Shown: positions 20,091 to 30,571, numbered from the stretch's first letter. The stretch: DNA of 64,000 nt from Mycobacterium sp. (GCA_016197405.1 JACPVR010000024.1:231016-295015); one strand, 5' to 3'. Numbers and translations: made by a program. Notes: generated from the sequence alone by a model not told the origin.

Positions 20091-20558
20091 GTGAGTACCG
20101 CACTGGTTCCACCGTTCACCCGCGCGACGGCCGTCGCGAAGGTTCGTGCCGGTGAAAATGCCTGGAACACCAGGGATCCCGAGCGTATCGCGCTGGCGTA
20201 CACACCAGACAGCTGGTGGCGCAACCGTTCCACTTTCGTGCGGGGTCGCCCGCAGATCGTGGAATTCCTGACCGGGAAATGGGCCAGAGAACTCGATTAC
20301 CGGCTGATCAAGGAATTGTGGGCCTTCGGCGACGACCGGATCGCGGTCCGGTTCGCCTATGAGTACCACGATGACGCCGGTCGCTGGTTTCGCGCCTACG
20401 GCAACGAGAACTGGGAGTTCGACGCTGCCGGGCTGATGAAGACCAGGCACGCCAGCATCAATGATGTGCCGATAACCGAAGCCGACCGGCTTTTCCGGTG
20501 GGACAGCAGCGGTCCCCGCCCCGACGATCATCCCGGGCTCAGCGACCTGGGATTGTAA
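20091..20558 (+). CDS. DUF1348 / NTF2-like family protein
   Basis: [30 protein letters not shown]...WGNENWEFD-type conserved core. Confidence 0.85.
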   Translation: MSTALVPPFTRATAVAKVRAGENAWNTRDPERIALAYTPDSWWRNRSTFVRGRPQIVEFLTGKWARELDYRLIKELWAFGDDRIAVRFAYEYHDDAGRWFRAYGNENWEFDAAGLMKTRHASINDVPITEADRLFRWDSSGPRPDDHPGLSDLGL

Positions 20559-20616
20559 GGTCGATCGCGGTACGGGACCGGCCTGTTCCGAGGCCACCAT
20601 CCCTACACTGGACGGC

Positions 20617-22461
20617 ATGAACGCCGGCTCGGTTTCGCATACCGAAGCACCCGCGGGCCTGCTCCGGATCGAGGAATGCGTCGATGACGACGGTCGCGTC
20701 GCATTGCCGCCGGGGGTGACCCTGATATCGCTCATCGAGCGCAATATCGCCAATGTCGCAGACGCGGTGGCCTATCGGTATCTCGACTACGCCCGCTCCG
20801 ACGACGGGTCGGCGGTCGAACTGACCTGGCGTCAGCTCGGCGTCCGGCTGCGCGCGATCGGTGCACGGGTGCAACGGGTCGCGGCCCGCGGCGAGCGGGT
20901 GGCGATCCTGGCGCCGCAGGGCCTCGATTATGTGGCCGGGTTCTTTGCCGCCATCAAGGCGGGCACCATCGCCGTGCCGTTGTTCGCTCCGGAGTTGCCG
21001 GGCCACGCCGAGCGACTCGACATCGCCCTGCGGGATGCGCAGCCCACCGTCGTGCTAACGACGGCGTCGGCACGCAGTGCCGTCGAAGAGTTTTTGGACA
21101 AGCATCCGCACCTGCGGAAGCCGCACGTCATCCCGATCGACGAGGTGCCGGACTGTGCGGGGGAGGACTTCGTCACGACCCGGGTGGACGTCGACGACAT
21201 CTCCCATCTTCAGTACACCTCCGGCTCCACACGTCCACCGGTCGGCGTGGAGATCACCCACCGGGCCGTGGGAACCAACCTCATCCAGATGATCCTCGCG
21301 ATCGACCTGCTGGACCGAAACACCCACGGCGTCAGCTGGTTACCGCTGTATCACGATATGGGTCTTTCGATGATCGGCTTCCCCGCGGTATACGGGGGTC
21401 ACTCGACGCTGATGTCGCCGACGGCCTTTGTCCGCAGGCCGGCCCGCTGGATCGATGCCCTGGCCGCCGGGTCGCGCGACGGCCGGGTCGTCACCGCCGC
21501 TCCGAACTTCGCCTACGAGTGGGCCGCGCAACGTGGATCTCCTGCACAGGACACCGGCATCGATCTGAGCAATGTGGTGCTCATCATCGGATCCGAGCCG
21601 GTGAGCATCGATGCGATCACCATGTTCAACAAGGTTTTTGCGCCATACGGTCTACCGCCGACAGCCTTCAAACCTTCCTACGGCATCGCCGAGGCGACCC
21701 TGTTCGTGTCGACCATCGCGCCCGCGGCGCAGGCCTCGGTGCTCCATCTCGACAGGCAACAGCTCTGCGTCGGTCGGGCAGTGCGCGTGGAAGCCGACGA
21801 TCCCGATGCCGTCGCGCAGGTATCGTGCGGCCAGGTGGCGCACAGTCAGTGGGCGGTGATCGTCGATCCGCAGCAACACCATGAACTGCCCGATGGTTCG
21901 GTCGGCGAAATCTGGTTGCAGGGCAACAACATCGGACGCGGTTATTGGGGCAAGCCGGAGGAGACTGAGCGGACCTTCGCGGTGCGACTGCGGCACCGGC
22001 TCGCCGAGCACAGCCACGCGAGCGGATCACCCCACGACGGCCGTTGGCTGCGGACCGGGGACCTGGGCGTATATGTCGACGGTGAGCTCTACGTCACCGG
22101 GCGGATCGCCGATCTGGTCAGCATCGACGGCCGCGATCACTACCCTCAGGACATCGAAGCCACCGTCGCGGGGGCTTCCCCCATGGTGCGGCACGGATAC
22201 GTGGTCGCCTTCGCGGTGCCCGCCGCCGACCAAGCGCAGTTGGTGATCATCGCCGAACGCGCTGCGGGCACTGCCCGGTCCGACCCGCAACAGGCCGTCG
22301 ACGCCATCCGGACAGCGGTGTTCCGCACGCACGGCGTGACGCCGGCAGATGTACGCATCATCCCTGCGGGCGCCATTCCGCGGACCACCAGCGGCAAGCT
22401 GGCCCGCCGAGCGTGCCGCACGCACTATCTCGACGGCGCCATCCCCGCGCTTCACCCGTGA
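20617..22461 (+). CDS. Fatty-acyl-AMP ligase (FadD-like)
   Basis: LQYTSGSTRPPVGVEITHRA, SWLPLYHDMGLSMIGFPAVYGGHSTLMSP, YGIAEATLFVS, TGDLGVYVDGELYVTGRIADL. Confidence 0.9.
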   Translation: MNAGSVSHTEAPAGLLRIEECVDDDGRVALPPGVTLISLIERNIANVADAVAYRYLDYARSDDGSAVELTWRQLGVRLRAIGARVQRVAARGERVAILAPQGLDYVAGFFAAIKAGTIAVPLFAPELPGHAERLDIALRDAQPTVVLTTASARSAVEEFLDKHPHLRKPHVIPIDEVPDCAGEDFVTTRVDVDDISHLQYTSGSTRPPVGVEITHRAVGTNLIQMILAIDLLDRNTHGVSWLPLYHDMGLSMIGFPAVYGGHSTLMSPTAFVRRPARWIDALAAGSRDGRVVTAAPNFAYEWAAQRGSPAQDTGIDLSNVVLIIGSEPVSIDAITMFNKVFAPYGLPPTAFKPSYGIAEATLFVSTIAPAAQASVLHLDRQQLCVGRAVRVEADDPDAVAQVSCGQVAHSQWAVIVDPQQHHELPDGSVGEIWLQGNNIGRGYWGKPEETERTFAVRLRHRLAEHSHASGSPHDGRWLRTGDLGVYVDGELYVTGRIADLVSIDGRDHYPQDIEATVAGASPMVRHGYVVAFAVPAADQAQLVIIAERAAGTARSDPQQAVDAIRTAVFRTHGVTPADVRIIPAGAIPRTTSGKLARRACRTHYLDGAIPALHP

Positions 22462-22515
22462 GGCGAACCGATCCGGCGGGTTGCGTTATCGACCGCCGGT
22501 GCGTTTCATCGAGGC

Positions 22516-22896
22516 ATGACATCTGTCTCCGACCCCGCTGCTGTGGTGACCGAGTTCTGCGCACTGTGGTCTCACCCCGACCTCGATGAGCTCGTCAGCC
22601 GGTTCACCGAAGACGCCGTCTACCACAACATTCCGATGGCACCCGTCGAAGGCAGACCAGCGATCAGGGATTTCATCGCGGGTTTCCTGGCAGGATTCGA
22701 CGGAATCGACTTCACCCTGCACCATCAGAGCGGTCAGGGCGCCATCGTGATGAACGAACGTACCGACGTCATGCGCCGGAAGGACGGCAGTGAGTTCGCG
22801 CTGCCGGTGATGGGGATTTTCGAGGTGCGCGACGGGCTCATCGCGAAGTGGCGGGACTACTTCGACTTGGCAACGATCGCAACGGCATTCGAGTAG
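22516..22896 (+). CDS. Limonene-1,2-epoxide hydrolase / SnoaL-like protein
   Basis: VTEFCALWSHPDLDELVSRFTEDAVYHNIPMAPVEGRPAIRDFIAGF...VMNERTDV...GIFEVRDGLIAKWRDYFD. Confidence 0.88.
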   Translation: MTSVSDPAAVVTEFCALWSHPDLDELVSRFTEDAVYHNIPMAPVEGRPAIRDFIAGFLAGFDGIDFTLHHQSGQGAIVMNERTDVMRRKDGSEFALPVMGIFEVRDGLIAKWRDYFDLATIATAFE

Positions 22897-22917
22897 CCGC
22901 CGATGCCGTTAGTGGTC

Positions 22918-23389
22918 TACCCGTTGGCGGCCCTGTCGTCTGCCACCTGCTCGGCCAAGGCGAGCAGCGCGGCGGACGGCACCGCGTCACCGGTCAGGTA
23001 GGCCGCCAGCCGGGTAACCGGCGTGCGCGCACGCGGTCGGCGAACTGCGCGGTGGACAGCTGCGATCTTTCGACGAACGTGGTCAGGGTTCGCCGCAGGG
23101 CGTCCCTGCCGGCCTGATCAGCGCACTCTCGCGAACGGGCAACCTTGCGCCGGGCCCGCACGACGCTCCCGTGCAGTGCGGCCGAAACTCCCTGATGTCC
23201 AGTGCGCTCTATCGCCCTCTCGAGATCGACGGTCACCGGTCCCCACGGGTCGGCACGCACCGCCGCCGCGATGTGCCGCCAATCCTCGATATCTCCGCCG
23301 GTGATTGCGGCCGACAGACTGTCTATTCCCCACAGTTCCACCGGGTCCTGATCGGTGGCGCGGAAGTGCAACGTGCTCATCGTGCTCAC
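22918..23389 (-). pseudogene. Small HTH-like regulatory protein, apparently frameshifted near 23021-23032
   Basis: Frame 1 ends ...LSTAQFADRVRARRLPGWRPT*; shifted frame continues TPVTRLAAYLTGDAVPSAALLALAEQVADDRAANG*, a plausible HTH C-terminus. Confidence 0.6.
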
Positions 23390-23699
23390 ATCCTGTGCGA
23401 CGTATCCCCGGCACAGTTCGACTCAAATTCGTGAACTCCCTCGAAATTCCACGGTATAGCTCACCGGCAGCTACGGCAAGGACGGCTCCGTCGGTGCGTG
23501 ATCACCTTGCCGCACAAATGAATTCGGAAGACGTCAAGACGAGGCTGGTTGCTTGCGGTGGTCGACGGGTGGACGAGAAGGACAGTGGTCACCTCTTCCC
23601 ACTCTCAATTTATAGCCGACCCCGGGGCTTGCGGCAAGACCCGGGGCGTGCCGCAGAATCGCTCGGCGAAGCCTCAACCTGCACCGATGGGAGTTCTGA

Positions 23700-25229
23700 A
23701 TGGCAGAGACCGATACCGACGTGATCATTGTGGGCGCCGGCCCGACAGGCCTGATGCTGGCCCGCGAGCTGGGGTTGCAGCAGGTGTCGACGCTGGTATT
23801 GGAACGGCGCGAGCAACCGAACGGCGTCGCCAGGGCCGGCGGGCTGGGTGGGCGGATGTTGGACATGCTGCACTACCGCGGCCTGCTGACCCGATTCGAG
23901 GCTGCCAGCGGTCTGCCCCGCCCGGAGCCGCGCTTCCCGTTCGGCAGCCTGCACGTCGACCTCACTGCGCTCGATGATCCCCCGATGCAGGCGCTGCGGA
24001 TACCGCAGCCGCAGATGGAGGGCCTGCTCGAAGAACTCGCCACCGAATCCGGGGCCGAGGTTCGCCGCGGACATGAAGTGGTCGGGCTCGACCAGGATGA
24101 GCACCGCGTCACGGTGGAGATCAGCGGCCCAGAGGGAACCTATCGGGCCCGGGCCGGGTACCTGGTCGGCTGCGACGGGGTACACAGCCGGGTACGCGAG
24201 ATGGCCGGTATCGCGTTCCCCGGTGTCACCTACCCGGAGGTGAACCGGCTCGGCACGTTCGGCATGCCCGCCACACTGACACTTCTCGACAACGGCGACT
24301 ATCAGGTTCCCGGGTACGGCCGGCTCCCCTCGGGCTACACCCAGACGCCGCGCGGGGTTTTCGCCATCAGCTCGTACACCCCGAACGATCTGGGCATCTA
24401 CACCAGCGAGGAGGAGCCGGCGGCGTCCTACGACGACGATACGGCGATGACCGTGACCGAATTCTCCGAGAGCGTTCGGCGTGTACTTGGTGTGAGCATC
24501 CCATTGGAGCGGCCGACTCGCCTGACACGCTTCACTTTTGGCGCGCGGCAGGTCGACAGATACCGATCCGGGCGCATCCTGGTGGCCGGCGACGCGGCTC
24601 ATCAGTTCCCGTCCGGGGGAGTGGCCGTCACCGCGGCGATGCTGGATTCGGTCAATCTGGCCTGGAAACTCGCGGCCACACTGCGCGGCTGGGCACCGGG
24701 GACCCTGCTGGACACCTATCACGAGGAGCGGCACCTGGCGGGCACGCGCACGATGTTGCACACCCAGGCCCAAGTGGCGCTGCGACGTGGACTCGACCCA
24801 GCTGCCGACGCACTGCGTGAACTGTTCGCCGAACTGCTCACCGACGAACAGACCCAGCGGCGCATCGGAGCCTTCATCGCGGGCACCGACATCCGCTACC
24901 CGATGCCGTGCGCCGATCCGCATCCGCTGGCCGGCACATTCGCACCCGATCTCGCCCTGCGCACCGGGGGTGCCGCCACCAGCATCGCCGAACTCATGCA
25001 CGCCGCGCGGCCGGTCTTCGTCGACCTCGCCGGTCGCGGCGATCTACTCGACGTCGCTCAGCACTGGCGATCTCGTGTCGAAATCCACGCCGGCACAATC
25101 GCCGACCGGCCCGCGGATGCGCTACTCATCCGGCCGGACGGCTATATCGCATGGGCCGGCAGGATCGGTGAACCTGTTGACAGCGCCGCACCCGAGCTGC
25201 GCGCCGCGCTGTCGTATTGGTTCGGTTAG
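23700..25229 (+). CDS. FAD-dependent monooxygenase (aromatic hydroxylase type)
   Basis: DVIIVGAGPTGLMLARELGLQ, LVGCDGVHSRVREMAGI, GRILVAGDAAHQFPSGGVAVTAAMLDSVNLAWKLAATLRG. Confidence 0.92.
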   Translation: MAETDTDVIIVGAGPTGLMLARELGLQQVSTLVLERREQPNGVARAGGLGGRMLDMLHYRGLLTRFEAASGLPRPEPRFPFGSLHVDLTALDDPPMQALRIPQPQMEGLLEELATESGAEVRRGHEVVGLDQDEHRVTVEISGPEGTYRARAGYLVGCDGVHSRVREMAGIAFPGVTYPEVNRLGTFGMPATLTLLDNGDYQVPGYGRLPSGYTQTPRGVFAISSYTPNDLGIYTSEEEPAASYDDDTAMTVTEFSESVRRVLGVSIPLERPTRLTRFTFGARQVDRYRSGRILVAGDAAHQFPSGGVAVTAAMLDSVNLAWKLAATLRGWAPGTLLDTYHEERHLAGTRTMLHTQAQVALRRGLDPAADALRELFAELLTDEQTQRRIGAFIAGTDIRYPMPCADPHPLAGTFAPDLALRTGGAATSIAELMHAARPVFVDLAGRGDLLDVAQHWRSRVEIHAGTIADRPADALLIRPDGYIAWAGRIGEPVDSAAPELRAALSYWFG

Positions 25230-25546
25230 CCCTGTGGCACTTCGATCTCGGAGAACAGCACGCGAACCCCGCCGGTGGACAGCGCGGCCATCGCCTGGAA
25301 GAACGCACCTGCCTCCGCGGTGGTGACAGCGGCGCTGGCGGCGTCGTAATCCGGGAAGTACATGTCGAGCATGCGGTACGCCGGCGTCGGGCTGCCGTCC
25401 TCCTTGGGCCACACCTTCGACGCCTCGAACCGGATCTGCCCGGGGATCTTGCGCGCAGCTTCCAATTGCTCGCTCAGATAAGCGGTTTCGAAGGCATCCG
25501 GATCGACCGGGTTGTCGTAGATGACGGTGATCTTGGTTTCCGGCAT
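25226..25546 (-). CDS. EthD family protein
   Basis: MPETKITVIYDNPVDPDAFETAYLSEQLEAARKIPGQIRFEASKVWPKEDG...YRMLDMYFPDYDAASAA. Confidence 0.85.
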   Translation of the reverse strand: MPETKITVIYDNPVDPDAFETAYLSEQLEAARKIPGQIRFEASKVWPKEDGSPTPAYRMLDMYFPDYDAASAAVTTAEAGAFFQAMAALSTGGVRVLFSEIEVPQG

Positions 25547-25572
25547 ATGTCCTCGTTCGCTGGATATGGCGC

Positions 25573-25989
25573 TCAGGAGCCCGGTGGCGGTGCCACGGGG
25601 CCGTAGATCAGATCGGTCGGTACACCGTTCTGGAATTGGGTGAACAGATCGCCGATGACTCCGCCCTGCCCGAACGACTGGGTGCCGTCGGCGCCGACGA
25701 CGGGCGGAACATGCGGCGCCTGTCCGGGCGCAGGTAGCGCGGCGATCACCGGCCCGCTCGCCGGCGGCGAGCCCGCGGTCGGCGGACCCGTCACGTCGAA
25801 TGCGGGATTGGGCACCGGTGCTGTGTCGGGAAACGGCGCCGCGGCCACCCCGGGGCAGGACAACACCGGCTGTGGTGACATCGCCATGGTATCGGGATCG
25901 CATGAGGACTCGGCCCCGGCCACCGCCATACTGGCGCTCGCCAGCGCGACGAAGGCTCCGGCGACGAGGGTATGGCCGATCGTGATCAT
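25573..25989 (-). CDS. Exported Pro-rich protein
   Basis: Signal peptide, then Pro/Ala/Gly-rich; VIGDLFTQFQNGVPTDLIYG motif shared with the 29801 CDS. Confidence 0.7.
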   Translation of the reverse strand: MITIGHTLVAGAFVALASASMAVAGAESSCDPDTMAMSPQPVLSCPGVAAAPFPDTAPVPNPAFDVTGPPTAGSPPASGPVIAALPAPGQAPHVPPVVGADGTQSFGQGGVIGDLFTQFQNGVPTDLIYGPVAPPPGS

Positions 25990-26074
25990 GGGTCGGTGCC
26001 GTTCTCTGTGGTGCGGGCTTGCACAGAGCCTAATGCGTTGCGGCCCGAGCAGCGAGGTTCAGCCGCGACGACGG

Positions 26075-26287
26075 TCAGGAACCTCGACCCGTGCGCTGTT
26101 GCAACTCGTCGATCATCTCCGAGGCTTGCGCCTTGGTCAGTTTGTCATCGACGTCACGGCCCGCCTCCTGAGCCAGTGTGTGCAGATAGCTGCGCTGCGC
26201 TCCGGTCATCGGCTCGTCGCCGGTCACCCATTCCGCGGGATCCTTTTCGGCGTTCTCGTTGGGCGATTGCTGCTGGTGTTCGGTCAT
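26075..26287 (-). CDS. DUF3072 family protein
   Basis: DEPMTGAQRSYLHTLAQEAGRDVDDKLTKAQASEMIDELQQRTGRG. Confidence 0.8.
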   Translation of the reverse strand: MTEHQQQSPNENAEKDPAEWVTGDEPMTGAQRSYLHTLAQEAGRDVDDKLTKAQASEMIDELQQRTGRGS

Positions 26288-26335
26288 GGTCACCACCTCC
26301 AAAGCGGGGGATAACCATCGCACACACGTTCGAAA

Positions 26336-26671
26336 CTAAACGGTCTGGATCCGGATGGGGCCTCGCCACTGGGCCTGCGGATCGATGACCTCACCGCGTT
26401 GAGTGATCACCACCTCGCCCGAGACCGCCAGCTCACGGGCGAACTCACGGGCTGGGATCATCAGGTCGCGCCAGCCGTCGCCGCCCACCGCACGCGCGGC
26501 ATCCGACGGGCAGGTGCTGCTTTGCGGGCCGCGGTGCGCGGCGAGCGCTCGGATGGCCGACCTGAGTCGCTCGCGAACCGGACCGCTGCCCAGAGCGCTG
26601 CGGGCGTCGGCGGCGCTGGGACCGCCGCCTTCGGCGACCCGCATCAATTCGGCCCGCAGCTGCTCACCCAC
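26336..26671 (-). CDS. DUF3253 family protein
   Basis: LRAELMRVAEGGGPSAADARSALG...REFARELAVSGEVVITQRGEVIDPQAQWRGPIRI; start uncertain. Confidence 0.7.
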   Translation of the reverse strand: MGEQLRAELMRVAEGGGPSAADARSALGSGPVRERLRSAIRALAAHRGPQSSTCPSDAARAVGGDGWRDLMIPAREFARELAVSGEVVITQRGEVIDPQAQWRGPIRIQTV

Positions 26672-26755
26672 ATACCGAGTCAAGCCGCCCGGCGAGGGCA
26701 GCGCAAGCAAGAAAAGCGTTCGACGCCCCGGCGGACCGTCGCGATACTGGGCACC

Positions 26756-27697
26756 GTGTTGACCCCGGACGATATCGCCGACCGCACACAACGGGCCGTC
26801 GCGGCTGCCGCATCGGCGGGTCGGGAACTTGGTCTGCGGGTGGACAGCACGCGCGTGCTCTACGACGTCTTCTCCGTGATCGTTCACCTGGTTCCGAATC
26901 CGGTCGTCGTGCGGGTGCCGGTGGTGTTGCCGCCGGCCTACTCGGCCACGCCTTCGGTCCAGACTGCGCAGCAGCGTCGCGAACTGGCAGTGGCCGGGTG
27001 GCTGTCAGATCGCGGCCAAACCGTCGTCGCACCGAGCCCGCTGGTACCGCGGGAACCCGTTCTACACCAGGGGTTCTCGATGACGTTCTGGCAATATGTC
27101 GACGAGCTGCCGAACGCCGAGCCGGATATGCCGCACCGTATCGAGCGCACAGCACACCTGCACGCCGCGCTACGCGATTATCCCGGCGACGACCTCGGTT
27201 TCGGTGCGCCGTTCGGCACTTTCATCCCGCAGGGACTTGACGCGTTGACGGGACGGTCCGAACTGCTACCGGAGGCCGATCTACAACGGGCACAACAGGA
27301 GTGGGCGGCGATCGCGCCGATCCTGACCTCCAGGACCGGGTTCGAGTCCGCATTCGGCGGCCTCGACGTGCAAACCATTCACGGTGACGCCCCGTACTAC
27401 AACATGATCGCTACGCCCGATGGGGAACTATGGTCCGATTTCGAGCTCGTCACACAGGGCGCGGTGGAATCCGACCTGGCCATGGTCGGCGAAGACGGGG
27501 TGGCCGTCTACAACGCGGCGGCCACCGAACTCGGTCTGCGTGCACTCGACGACCGGGTGCTGCGGGTGACCGAGACCGCTGCCCGACTCGGTGCGATCGC
27601 CGCGCTGTCCATGGCACCGCAGCTGCCCATGCTGATCGACAGCGTGGCGCCGGTGATCGAGCAATGGCGCAGTACTGCGCCGTTCGCTCATGGCTAG
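26756..27697 (+). CDS. Aminoglycoside phosphotransferase/kinase-like protein
   Basis: VQTIHGDAPYYNMIATPDGELWSDFELVTQG (kinase-like HGD...N...D); GTG start. Confidence 0.75.
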   Translation: MLTPDDIADRTQRAVAAAASAGRELGLRVDSTRVLYDVFSVIVHLVPNPVVVRVPVVLPPAYSATPSVQTAQQRRELAVAGWLSDRGQTVVAPSPLVPREPVLHQGFSMTFWQYVDELPNAEPDMPHRIERTAHLHAALRDYPGDDLGFGAPFGTFIPQGLDALTGRSELLPEADLQRAQQEWAAIAPILTSRTGFESAFGGLDVQTIHGDAPYYNMIATPDGELWSDFELVTQGAVESDLAMVGEDGVAVYNAAATELGLRALDDRVLRVTETAARLGAIAALSMAPQLPMLIDSVAPVIEQWRSTAPFAHG

Positions 27698-27750
27698 TTC
27701 CGTTTCGGCGTTTCGGTGCAGGCACCGAAGAGCCCGAATAAGTTGCCATC

Positions 27751-28497
27751 ATGGCCGACAGACCGACTTACCGCGAACCGGAATTGCTCGGACAGACCGT
27801 CGTGGTGATCGGCGGCAGCGCCGGAATCGGCCTGGAGACCGCGCGGCGGGCCAGAGCCGAAGGCGCTGAGGTGATCTTGGCCGGTCGTGATGCCGGCCGA
27901 CTCGCATCGGCGGCTCTGGACGTCGACGCCACAGCCACCGCGACACTCGATGCCAATGACGCTGTGGCGGTGCGAGATTTCTTCGCCGGGCTGCCGGAAC
28001 CGATAGACCATGTGCTGATTACCGCCGGCGGTCCCAGCTACGGCCCACTACTGGAAATGACCGGTCAGCAAGTCCGCGAGGCGATCGGCGATCACGCCGC
28101 CGTAGCGTTGGAGATCGCACGCAATGCCGCTCCCAAGATGCGACCGGCCGGCACGCTGCTGTTGATGGGTGGCACCGGTGGACGGCGAATCGGTCACGGC
28201 CTCGGGATCGTCTCCGCCGCCACCGCCGCCCTGCCTCCGTTCACCGCGGCTCTGGCCCTCGAGCTGGCACCGGTACGCGTCAACCTCATCGCGGCGGGTT
28301 TCGTCGACACCCCGTTGTCGGCCACGCTGCTCGGGGACGGCCTGCAGGCGCGCCGCGACCAACTGCGTGCGACGCTGCCGATCGGACGGGTGGTCGGGCC
28401 GGCCGACGTCGCCGCACTTGCCGTACACATCATGGTCAATACCGCGCTGACCGGCGCAACCTACGACATCGACGGCGGCCAGCAGTTCATCTGGTGA
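27751..28497 (+). CDS. SDR family oxidoreductase
   Basis: TVVVIGGSAGIGLETARRARAEGAEVILAGRD...IDGGQQFIW. Confidence 0.9.
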   Translation: MADRPTYREPELLGQTVVVIGGSAGIGLETARRARAEGAEVILAGRDAGRLASAALDVDATATATLDANDAVAVRDFFAGLPEPIDHVLITAGGPSYGPLLEMTGQQVREAIGDHAAVALEIARNAAPKMRPAGTLLLMGGTGGRRIGHGLGIVSAATAALPPFTAALALELAPVRVNLIAAGFVDTPLSATLLGDGLQARRDQLRATLPIGRVVGPADVAALAVHIMVNTALTGATYDIDGGQQFIW

Positions 28498-28510
28498 CAC
28501 CGCTCAGATG

Positions 28511-29305
28511 TCATGCCGGCCAGGGCTGTTCGTTTCGGGTGCGCCGCGCGTTCTCGTCGGCGCGGTCATCCGCCCATTTGTCCTCGAACCGCTTTCCTGG
28601 GTGCGCGTTCGGCAACCGGTTCATCACCCGGCTCATCCACCCCGGTGCGACTTCGGGATCCCATTGCGGCAGTGCCGAACTCAACGAGGCAAGAGTCTTG
28701 AGAACGACGAAAACACCGAAAAGGGCGTCGGGTGCACCGGTGAAAGCCGCCGCAAACAGCCCGAAGATCAAGGTGAGATGAACCACCATGACACGACTCA
28801 GGCCGAGGTTGGCGGTCTGCTCGATCTGGAAAAACGACCAGCGCCGCAGGCTGACCAGGTCGACCAGGAAGTCGAGGGCCAGGAAACCGAAGACGCTCAG
28901 GCAGCCGAATCCGACACTGCGCCAGTCGACAACAGCAAGTTCGCTCTGCCCGTTGCGGTTGAGCATGAAAAGGATGAAGCCCAAGAACAAGGCGTGGGCG
29001 GCACAGAAGACCACCATGGTCACCACGAAGCCGGACAGGAAAGTCGACGAACCGGTGCCACGCCGCTGCTGGCTCGGCGCCGCATAGGTGAAATGCCCGC
29101 GGCGTGGGGCCCACCGCCGGTGGAACAGAATCCGAGCGGTGATGAACACGCTCGCCGCGACGGTTTCGAACCAATAGACGGTGAGCGTGGTCGCACCGGA
29201 CCAGTTCTGGAAGAACCAACCGACCAACGGGATCGCGATGACCGCCAGCAGTGATGCCATGTGAGCGGCTCGGGTCAGACCGTTCTGGTGGCGCACGGGC
29301 CACAT
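28511..29305 (-). CDS. Membrane protein (DUF6498-like)
   Basis: Multiple TM segments; LTVYWFETVAASVFITARILFHRRWAPRRGH. Confidence 0.7.
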   Translation of the reverse strand: MWPVRHQNGLTRAAHMASLLAVIAIPLVGWFFQNWSGATTLTVYWFETVAASVFITARILFHRRWAPRRGHFTYAAPSQQRRGTGSSTFLSGFVVTMVVFCAAHALFLGFILFMLNRNGQSELAVVDWRSVGFGCLSVFGFLALDFLVDLVSLRRWSFFQIEQTANLGLSRVMVVHLTLIFGLFAAAFTGAPDALFGVFVVLKTLASLSSALPQWDPEVAPGWMSRVMNRLPNAHPGKRFEDKWADDRADENARRTRNEQPWPA

Positions 29306-29325
29306 CGTCGCACGCGGAGCCGACC

Positions 29326-29703
29326 TCAGCCCTGCCCTGCGCGCCACCGGTCCAGCATCCGGCGATCCCGCTTCGTCGGTCTTCCGGCACCGCGGTCCCG
29401 GAAGGCGACCGGTATCACCGCGGTCGGCGGTGGGGCGGGAGTCCGATCGATGAAGCAAGTGACGGCGTCGGCCGCCCCGACACGCTTCTGGATCACCCGG
29501 ACCACTTCGACGATCCGAGTCCGGTCGCCGAGGCGAGCACGGATCTGATCACCGGGCACAACGGTCGTCGACGGCTTGGCCGGCCGGTCGTTGACCCGCA
29601 CATGCCCGCCTCGGCAAGCTTCGGCGGCATCCGGCCGGGTCTTGGTGAGCCGGACCGCCCACAACCACCGATCCACCCGGGTCGAGTCCACGGCATCCAT
29701 CAT
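29326..29703 (-). CDS. S4-domain RNA-binding protein (Hsp15-like)
   Basis: VDRWLWAVRLTKTRPDAAEACRGGHVRVNDRPAKPSTTVVPGDQIRARLGDRTRIVEVV. Confidence 0.9.
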   Translation of the reverse strand: MMDAVDSTRVDRWLWAVRLTKTRPDAAEACRGGHVRVNDRPAKPSTTVVPGDQIRARLGDRTRIVEVVRVIQKRVGAADAVTCFIDRTPAPPPTAVIPVAFRDRGAGRPTKRDRRMLDRWRAGQG

Positions 29704-29800
29704 GGACCGTCGCAGCGATCCGGGCGTAACCGTTTACCGGGCGAATTCGATAGCGATTTGTGGGACGATACCCGTGCCTTCGAGAGGACATCCGGGATTC

Positions 29801-30409
29801 ATGATTGAACGTCAGCGCGCCATCCGCCCCGCGAAGTTCGTGATCGCGGGCGCCATCATCGCCGGCTGCGCCCTGGCCGGGGCCGGTCAAGCCGGAGCTG
29901 ATCCCGCTCCGGGGGAGCCCTATCCGGTGCCGGTCGATCCGGCTGCGCCCGCGCCCGCTCCGGGGCAGCCCGTGGTGGTCGCATCGGACGGTCCGGCCGG
30001 ACCGCTGCCGCCACCGCCAGGGGGTGCACCGGTGGTGCCCGAGGTCCAGAACCAGGTATACGGCTCGGGTACCTCGACGTCAGGCCCCGGTGGCTACCTC
30101 AAGGATTTGTGGCACACGTTTCGCAGCGGCAACCCAGCCGAAGCGCTGATGGCCGGTCCTGGCGACGGCTTGACACCGCCACCCGGCGCAGGTCCGGCAC
30201 CGCAGCTGCCCCCGGGATTCACCTCGCTGACCGCCCCGGAATCGTCGACACCGGCCACCGAGGGAACGCCGTATGCCGGCGGACCGGCGCTGCCGCCGGG
30301 CTACTACCCGCTGACTGGCCCGCCACCACCGGGTTACTACGACGCGGCGCCGCCGCCCAATCCCTTCGGGCCGGCGCCCGCCGCAGCCCCGGCAGCACCG
30401 TCCCCGTAG
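29801..30409 (+). CDS. Exported Pro-rich protein
   Basis: Signal sequence plus Pro/Gly-rich repeats; GYLKDLWHTFRSGNPAEALM motif. Confidence 0.75.
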   Translation: MIERQRAIRPAKFVIAGAIIAGCALAGAGQAGADPAPGEPYPVPVDPAAPAPAPGQPVVVASDGPAGPLPPPPGGAPVVPEVQNQVYGSGTSTSGPGGYLKDLWHTFRSGNPAEALMAGPGDGLTPPPGAGPAPQLPPGFTSLTAPESSTPATEGTPYAGGPALPPGYYPLTGPPPPGYYDAAPPPNPFGPAPAAAPAAPSP

Positions 30410-30571
30410 CGCGTCAGCTCGAAGTCGGTCAACGCTAGTACGGGGTCGGCATCACAATTCCGCGCTTTTTGGGATCGGTAACCAGGCGCGCTGTGTGTAC
30501 TTGTTCAGCGAACACACGGCAAAGCCTCAGATGCCGGCCACGGCCGATCGGGGCACCTGGAGAGGCCCACG

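Noticed and set aside
23610-25001. 463-aa minus-strand ORF opposite the monooxygenase
   Set aside because: Antisense of a well-supported FAD monooxygenase; no motifs.
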